Source: Dehalococcoidia bacterium UBA7891 (GTDB lineage Bacteria; Chloroflexota; Dehalococcoidia; Lucifugimonadales; UBA826). Taken from it: a stretch of 8,776 bases of DNA. The notes beneath the pieces were generated by a model, which saw nothing but the letters and a program-made list of their open reading frames with translations, had not been told where the DNA came from and made no database searches. Position 1 is the first letter of the stretch. Every line of letters starts with the position of its first letter. The DNA is taken from the NCBI GenBank assembly GCA_002500485.1, contig DLRJ01000093.1, forward strand, positions 638 through 9,413. Reading direction: 5' to 3'. Shown here piece by piece: positions 5,580-8,776 of the stretch. The translations under genes were made by a program, and so were the position numbers.

Positions 5580-5879
5580 ATGCCTCTCTACGAATATGAA
5601 TGTAATAAATGCGGATTATTTGAACAATTTATTTCAATAAAACATTACGAACATATTATTGATTGTCCAACTTGTGATAATGACTCTCACAGAAAATACT
5701 CACCGCCTAATATATATAATACAACTCCTAACTATAGGAAAGCGAGGGGTATTAATGAGAAAAATCAAGAATCACCAAGAGTTGAAACAATAAATCAAAA
5801 ACAAGAGAATCACCATTCTCACTCTCACTCTCACTCTCACAATCAGGTTTCACATAATCCATGGATGGTAGGACATTGA
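5580..5879 (+). CDS. fmdB: FmdB family zinc-ribbon protein with a Ser-His repeat tail
   Basis: This is a 99-residue protein starting at ATG 5580, with AAGGAG four bases upstream. The first 41 residues are a standard FmdB zinc ribbon: MPLYEYECNKCG opens it, with Cys8/Cys11 and Cys29/Cys32 as the two CxxC knuckles, then a basic RKYSPP end. FmdB proteins are encoded with formamidases and amidases and have been called putative regulators, but their mechanism is not settled. After about 35 polar residues the tail is unusual: HHSHSHSHSH at 78-87, then further His at 92 and 99. This is a strong potential metal-binding stretch, and it arises from four tandem TCTCAC hexamers. The tail is absent from the ordinary family as I know it. 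It might store or deliver a metal such as zinc or nickel. The base composition is more AT-rich than in fmdA. Confidence 0.85.
   Translation: MPLYEYECNKCGLFEQFISIKHYEHIIDCPTCDNDSHRKYSPPNIYNTTPNYRKARGINEKNQESPRVETINQKQENHHSHSHSHSHNQVSHNPWMVGH
5817..5840 (+). repeat. Four tandem TCTCAC hexamers inside fmdB
   Basis: The hexamer TCTCAC is repeated four times without error and in frame, so each unit encodes Ser-His. Identical codons in every unit point to recent slippage. Gain or loss of units would lengthen or shorten the histidine tail without breaking the frame. Confidence 0.9.
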
Positions 5880-5938
5880 CAATAAGGATGAGTTTAGGGA
5901 CTTATGAAAAAAGCATTAAAGATAAAATAATAGTTTTC

Positions 5939-5964
5939 TGGTAATTTGATATTGGTAATTTGAT
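5939..5964 (+). repeat. 12-base direct repeat in the spacer after fmdB
   Basis: TGGTAATTTGAT occurs at 5939-5950 and again at 5953-5964, a period of 14 bases. The surrounding 250-base spacer (5880-6136) is very AT-rich, with no supportable gene. The repeats could be protein-binding sites or a small replication-slippage product. Confidence 0.45.
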
Positions 5965-6065
5965 CCATATATTGCAAAAAAATTTCAAACGATAAGGCGA
6001 AAATTAATGAATTAATTTAATTGCCTAAACGTTAATACTGCAAGCATTTGATGAATAACTACTAT

Positions 6066-6095
6066 TTGTCATAATACTTCTTAAGTTTCTAAAAT
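6066..6095 (+). promoter_or_regulatory. Candidate promoter of the MOSC gene
   Basis: TTGTCA (6066-6071) and TAAAAT (6090-6095) are separated by 18 bases. Each matches its consensus hexamer at five of six positions. Transcription would begin near 6102, giving a leader of about 35 bases to the GTG start. Confidence 0.4.
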
Positions 6096-6136
6096 ATATA
6101 CCATCATAACACACTGTAATACATGTGGAGAAGTTT

Positions 6137-6991
6137 GTGTCGAATCAGGCCATAAATGCTGGTCGTATTAAAGAAATATGGCGCTATCCTGTAAAATCGA
6201 TGGGTGGCGAGAGTCTACAAAATACTACCATCATTGAGGGAGGAATTCTTGGAGACCGTGGGTATGCTCTCATTGATCAAACCACAGGTAAAATCGCTAG
6301 TGCAAAAATGCCTAAGCTCTGGGGAGGTTTGTTAGAACTCGAAGTTGTCTTTAATGAAGCCCCTAAGATTGACAAAAAGTTGCCTCCAGTCTTAATTACT
6401 TGGCCTGATGGAGTAAAGGCCATAACAGATGGAGGAGACCCGAAGGGAAAATTCACTAAAACAGTTGGAAGGTCTGTAAAAATGACCTCCAAAAGACCCA
6501 AAGAAATAAGTCTTGAACGTCTAGATCCACTTAAAGATGAAGAAACCATTTTCGATATTGGAAATATCATGATGGAAGGACGATTCTCTGATTATGCAGC
6601 AGTGCATGTGGTTACAACTTCTTCTCTCGACAGGCTTACTGAAATTGATCCAGAATGCTCATATGATGCACGAAGATTTCGCCCGAATTTAGTCATTGAT
6701 ACATCAGCCATTGGTAAGGGATTTATTGAGAACGATTGGGTGGGAAAAACACTGAGTATAGGGGCGGATGTTCGTCTCCATATTTCAGATCCAACACCTC
6801 GTTGCGTAATCCCAACACTCGCGCAAAAAGGAGGAATCGCTAAAGAATCAAAAATTCTCCAGACTATCGTTAAACATAACAGCCAATCTGTTCCACTTCT
6901 GGATGATGAAATTCTCCCATGTATCGGTGTATACGGATTCATACTTCAGGGTGGTGAGATAAATAAAGGTGATTTTATTCACGTGGAATAG
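6137..6991 (+). CDS. MOSC-domain protein, probable molybdenum-cofactor N-reductase
   Basis: I choose the GTG at 6137 because GGAG lies six bases before it. The frame extends to a GTG at 6125, which has no ribosome site. The 284 residues form an N-terminal MOSC_N beta-barrel (about 9-125; RIKEIWRYPVKSM at 10-22 and LGDRGYALID near 38-47 are its hallmarks) followed by a MOSC domain. In the latter, RRFRPNLVID (179-188) and the TPRC sequence ending at Cys223 match the YcbX/mARC group, where this cysteine ligands the molybdenum cofactor. Such proteins reduce N-hydroxylated compounds, for example hydroxylaminopurines or amidoximes. There is no [2Fe-2S] domain at the C-terminus as in YcbX, so a separate electron donor would be needed. 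The protein is probably cytoplasmic. Substrate is unknown, and the setting beside formamide and nitronate genes is only suggestive. Confidence 0.85.
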   Translation: MSNQAINAGRIKEIWRYPVKSMGGESLQNTTIIEGGILGDRGYALIDQTTGKIASAKMPKLWGGLLELEVVFNEAPKIDKKLPPVLITWPDGVKAITDGGDPKGKFTKTVGRSVKMTSKRPKEISLERLDPLKDEETIFDIGNIMMEGRFSDYAAVHVVTTSSLDRLTEIDPECSYDARRFRPNLVIDTSAIGKGFIENDWVGKTLSIGADVRLHISDPTPRCVIPTLAQKGGIAKESKILQTIVKHNSQSVPLLDDEILPCIGVYGFILQGGEINKGDFIHVE

Positions 6992-7143
6992 AATCATAAA
7001 TCTTTCATACTTAACAAATCTTATTTTTATTCTTTCTGCCTAGCCTTCACTTTTGTATCCCAATTTAAAGAGGGGGTTATCCATCCTGAGTATCTGTTTT
7101 TGGATCTCAATTAACCAAGTGTTTTCCTTATTTTTAACCATAG
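6992..7143. other. AT-rich spacer without a gene
   Basis: I see no coding frame and no convincing terminator after the MOSC gene. There are only short T-runs without stems and a weak GGTTA/TAACC pairing around 7076-7118. Confidence 0.4.
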
Positions 7144-7172
7144 TTCTCAAAATTATCACTTTGTATTATAAT
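7144..7172 (+). promoter_or_regulatory. Candidate promoter of the nitronate-monooxygenase gene
   Basis: A perfect TATAAT (7167-7172) has TTCTCA (7144-7149) 17 bases upstream. A start near 7179 would leave a leader of about 70 bases. The ribosome site before the ATG at 7250 is weak (AGAG). Confidence 0.5.
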
Positions 7173-7187
7173 GTTAAAATAATACAA
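7161..7187. promoter_or_regulatory. 9-bp perfect dyad over the -10 region, possible operator
   Basis: TTGTATTAT (7161-7169) and ATAATACAA (7179-7187) are perfect inverted copies with nine bases between them. They straddle the -10 and the likely start of transcription. The outer TTGTA...TACAA ends equal those of the fmdA dyad, although their spacing is 17 bases here and 11 there. Confidence 0.45.
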
Positions 7188-7249
7188 TTGATGGATATAG
7201 GGAGCAAAAACTAAAATTACTGCATGTGCTGATATTAGAGTAGAAATCT

Positions 7250-8224
7250 ATGGCTGAACCAGAGATCCTTAAAGGCAAACTACGACTGCCCGTTGTTGGT
7301 GCACCACTCTTCACCATTTCCAATCCCGAGTTGGTCATTGCCCAATGCAAGGCTGGTATAGTTGGATCATTCCCTTCACTGAATGCCCGTCCGACGAGTC
7401 TATTAGAAGAATGGCTGGATCAGATCATGTCTGAATTAAAAAGCCATAACAGGAGTAATCCGGTTTACCCGGCTGCACCATTTGCGGTCAATCTAATCGT
7501 TCACCGTTCAAACAACCGACTCGAAGCCGATCTTGAGCTCTGCGCGAAATTTAAGGTTCCAATCATCATTACCTCACTAGGTGCGCGCGAAGATGTCAAT
7601 CAGGCTGTCATTGGTTGGGGAGGGATCACTTTGCATGATGTGATCAATCAGCGCTTCGCTCATAAGGCCATCGAAAAGGGGGCTACCGGGTTGATCTGTG
7701 TGTCTACCGGGGCTGGGGGGCATGCAGGTACACTGTCGCCCTTCGCCTTTATCTCTGAAACTCGAACATGGTTCGAGGGACCGATCCTTTGTTCAGGTTC
7801 GATCTCTACAGGTGAAGGAGTCCTCGCAGCACGGGCAATGGGAGCTGACTATGCTTATATCGGTTCAGCCTTTATTGCGACTAAAGAAGCACGTGCCCAC
7901 GAAGCATACAAGCAGGGTATCGCAGAGGGTAGTGCAGAGGACATCGTTTACACTAATCTGTTCACAGGTGTCCACGGGAATTATCTGCGCTCGTCGATAA
8001 AACAGGCTGGGCTGGATCCGGACAATCTACCTGAAAGCAATCCTTCAATGATGGATTTCAGGTCGGGTGCCAAATCCGATGCCAAAGCGTGGAAGAATAT
8101 TTGGGGTTCCGGGCAGGGGATTGGTGCGATCCAATCGGTGGAAAGCACCAGAGATTATATCGACCGCCTTTATTTTGAATATCAGAACGCCAAGGGTCGC
8201 ATTTGCGGAGGCCCCTATAGCTAG
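7250..8224 (+). CDS. Nitronate monooxygenase family FMN oxidoreductase
   Basis: These 324 residues form one TIM-barrel flavoprotein of the nitronate monooxygenase (2-nitropropane dioxygenase-like) family. N-terminal LRLPVVGAPLFTISNPELV and GIVGSFPSLNAR (37-48) are the opening strands. GWGGITLHDVINQRFAHKAI (about 124-143) precedes the GAGGHAGTLSPF block, whose His158 is the conserved catalytic-type histidine. GSISTGEGVLAARAMGADYAYIGSAFIAT (about 184-213) binds the FMN phosphate. The family oxidises propionate 3-nitronate and similar toxic nitronates, but some members have other or unknown substrates. The usual PMF is PLF here. It is likely cytoplasmic with its own promoter. It is richer in G+C than the intergenic DNA and its neighbours on the left. 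Function in nitro-compound detoxification is by family only. Confidence 0.88.
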   Translation: MAEPEILKGKLRLPVVGAPLFTISNPELVIAQCKAGIVGSFPSLNARPTSLLEEWLDQIMSELKSHNRSNPVYPAAPFAVNLIVHRSNNRLEADLELCAKFKVPIIITSLGAREDVNQAVIGWGGITLHDVINQRFAHKAIEKGATGLICVSTGAGGHAGTLSPFAFISETRTWFEGPILCSGSISTGEGVLAARAMGADYAYIGSAFIATKEARAHEAYKQGIAEGSAEDIVYTNLFTGVHGNYLRSSIKQAGLDPDNLPESNPSMMDFRSGAKSDAKAWKNIWGSGQGIGAIQSVESTRDYIDRLYFEYQNAKGRICGGPYS

Positions 8225-8359
8225 AAACTGTTGACCGTCCATCCGAGAATTTAAGAATTCGAAAAACGGGAAACTTACTTTATGTGGCTTTGATTCTGTG
8301 GAATATGTTGATGATATATTCAGGCCCCACTAATTAGTCCAAAATTTTAGGGTGTTAAT
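8225..8359. other. Spacer after the nitronate-monooxygenase gene
   Basis: I see no gene. A small dyad GAATT-TAAG-AATTC lies shortly after the stop, without a T-run, so no intrinsic terminator is evident. Confidence 0.35.
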
Positions 8360-8605
8360 ATGAAATTTCAATTTTGATTTTCAATCGTATCAATCCTATT
8401 CCTCTCTCTTAGTCGTAAAACTACAACTGAGGATCATACTTAGGTTCTCTCATCAGAGCAAAAACAAGAAGAACCTCAGAGCATTGATGTTCCTGTTGCA
8501 TATCTTGGAAATGTATCAGAAACAAGGAAGAACAATCTTCACAATTCATTAGAGAACAAACTTAAGGACGTTCCTCTGATCCAACCATTCGTTAAGTCTT
8601 TCTAA
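8360..8605 (+). pseudogene. Small lipoprotein- or exported-type gene broken by two in-frame stops
   Basis: A single 82-codon frame starts at ATG 8360 and ends with TAA 8603-8605. It is interrupted by TGA at 8375-8377 and TAG at 8441-8443. Read through, it begins MKFQF, continues with a hydrophobic stretch (FSIVSILFLSLS) like a signal peptide, and then has a charged, protein-like body (SSEQKQEEPQSIDVPVAY at about 31-48, followed by LGNVSETRKNNLHNSLENKL). That the signal-like start and the body share one frame across both stops argues for a recently decayed gene rather than chance. I do not recognise the family. The homologous protein may have been longer, since the sequence after 8605 no longer looks coding in this frame. 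Confidence 0.45.
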
Positions 8606-8642
8606 CCATCCTTAAACATTCTTATCTGATCCTGTCCTTCAC

Positions 8643-8750
8643 TCACATACCAAAAGGGGGTCCTCTTCCATAATCCAAGTCCCACCAGTCCACTCCTGTG
8701 GGTCCCTTTGGATCATCTCTGGTGCCCATGTGAACCGGAAGGGGGGACAT
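8643..8750 (-). CDS. Possible 35-residue protein rich in Asp, Gly and Trp
   Basis: On the minus strand an ATG at 8750 opens a 35-codon frame ending in TGA. The peptide contains MGTRDDPKGPTGVDWWDLDY and then GRGPPFGM. Its strongly biased, ordered composition (DWWDLDYGRG) is more protein-like than random DNA usually gives. An in-frame TAA lies immediately upstream of the ATG, and no Shine-Dalgarno is visible, so translation would have to be leaderless or weak. It may instead be the end of a gene shifted by a frame change just outside the window. Unrecognised. Confidence 0.35.
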   Translation of the reverse strand: MSPLPVHMGTRDDPKGPTGVDWWDLDYGRGPPFGM

Positions 8751-8776
8751 TTAGGAGTTTGGCATTTGATTTTCAT

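Noticed and set aside
5817..5840. TCTCAC repeats considered as a CRISPR or satellite array
   Set aside because: Units are only six bases with no spacers, and they lie inside an intact reading frame as Ser-His codons.
5888..5944. Tiny ORFs after fmdB (an 18-codon frame from 5888 and an 8-codon frame inside it)
   Set aside because: They are very short, the AAGG directly abuts the first ATG, and the sequence is AT-rich enough to give such frames by chance.
6125..6136. MOSC protein start at GTG 6125
   Set aside because: No Shine-Dalgarno precedes it. The GTG at 6137 has GGAG six bases upstream.
6592..6942. 116-codon open frame antisense to the MOSC gene, and similar frames antisense or out of frame to fmdA, the channel and the nitronate-monooxygenase genes
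   Set aside because: The frames opposite have clear family motifs over their whole length. The alternative frames have low-complexity, unrecognised translations and no ribosome sites.

Overview
The window is a stretch of chromosome from a Gram-negative bacterium, probably a free-living environmental one. The signs are bacterial Shine-Dalgarno starts, a signal-peptide protein, the tail of a LamG-type surface protein, and small-amide and flavin/molybdenum metabolism. Gene bodies have intermediate base composition and most intergenic stretches are clearly AT-rich. I cannot name the lineage from this sequence. No tRNA, rRNA, CRISPR array, intact insertion sequence or phage gene is visible.

Layout, left to right. 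Positions 1-87 are the tail of a LamG/jelly-roll domain protein, followed by a cluster of hairpins. Positions 305-718 encode a small exported protein with glycine-zipper segments. A gene-poor stretch (719-1108) precedes an MFS transporter on the minus strand (1109-2338). Positions 2339-2941 are AT-rich and mostly non-coding, with what may be the decayed C-terminus of a second formamidase (about 2579-2773). A CI-like HTH regulator lies on the minus strand (2942-3304). It faces a plus-strand formamide cassette: fmdA formamidase (3593-4804), an AmiS/UreI-type amide or urea channel (4964-5470) and an FmdB zinc-ribbon protein with an unusual Ser-His repeat tail (5580-5879). Next come a MOSC-domain protein (6137-6991) and a nitronate-monooxygenase-type flavoprotein (7250-8224), each with its own candidate promoter. 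The right end holds a small ORF broken by two in-frame stops (8360-8605) and a possible 35-residue ORF on the minus strand (8643-8750).

How the genes may work together: the coherent unit is the regulator plus fmdA-amiS-fmdB. The channel would admit formamide or a similar short amide, FmdA would hydrolyse it to ammonium and formate, and FmdB would be the accessory zinc-ribbon protein found with such genes. The control region between regulator and cassette is the most striking part of the window. It is an inverted duplication about 124 bp long whose arms carry the same blocks in the same order. At its centre is a 9-bp perfect dyad that sits between the -35 and -10 of the candidate fmdA promoter. 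A related TTGTA...TACAA dyad overlaps the candidate promoter of the nitronate-monooxygenase gene. This may mean that one regulator controls several nitrogen-compound genes here, but that is inference.
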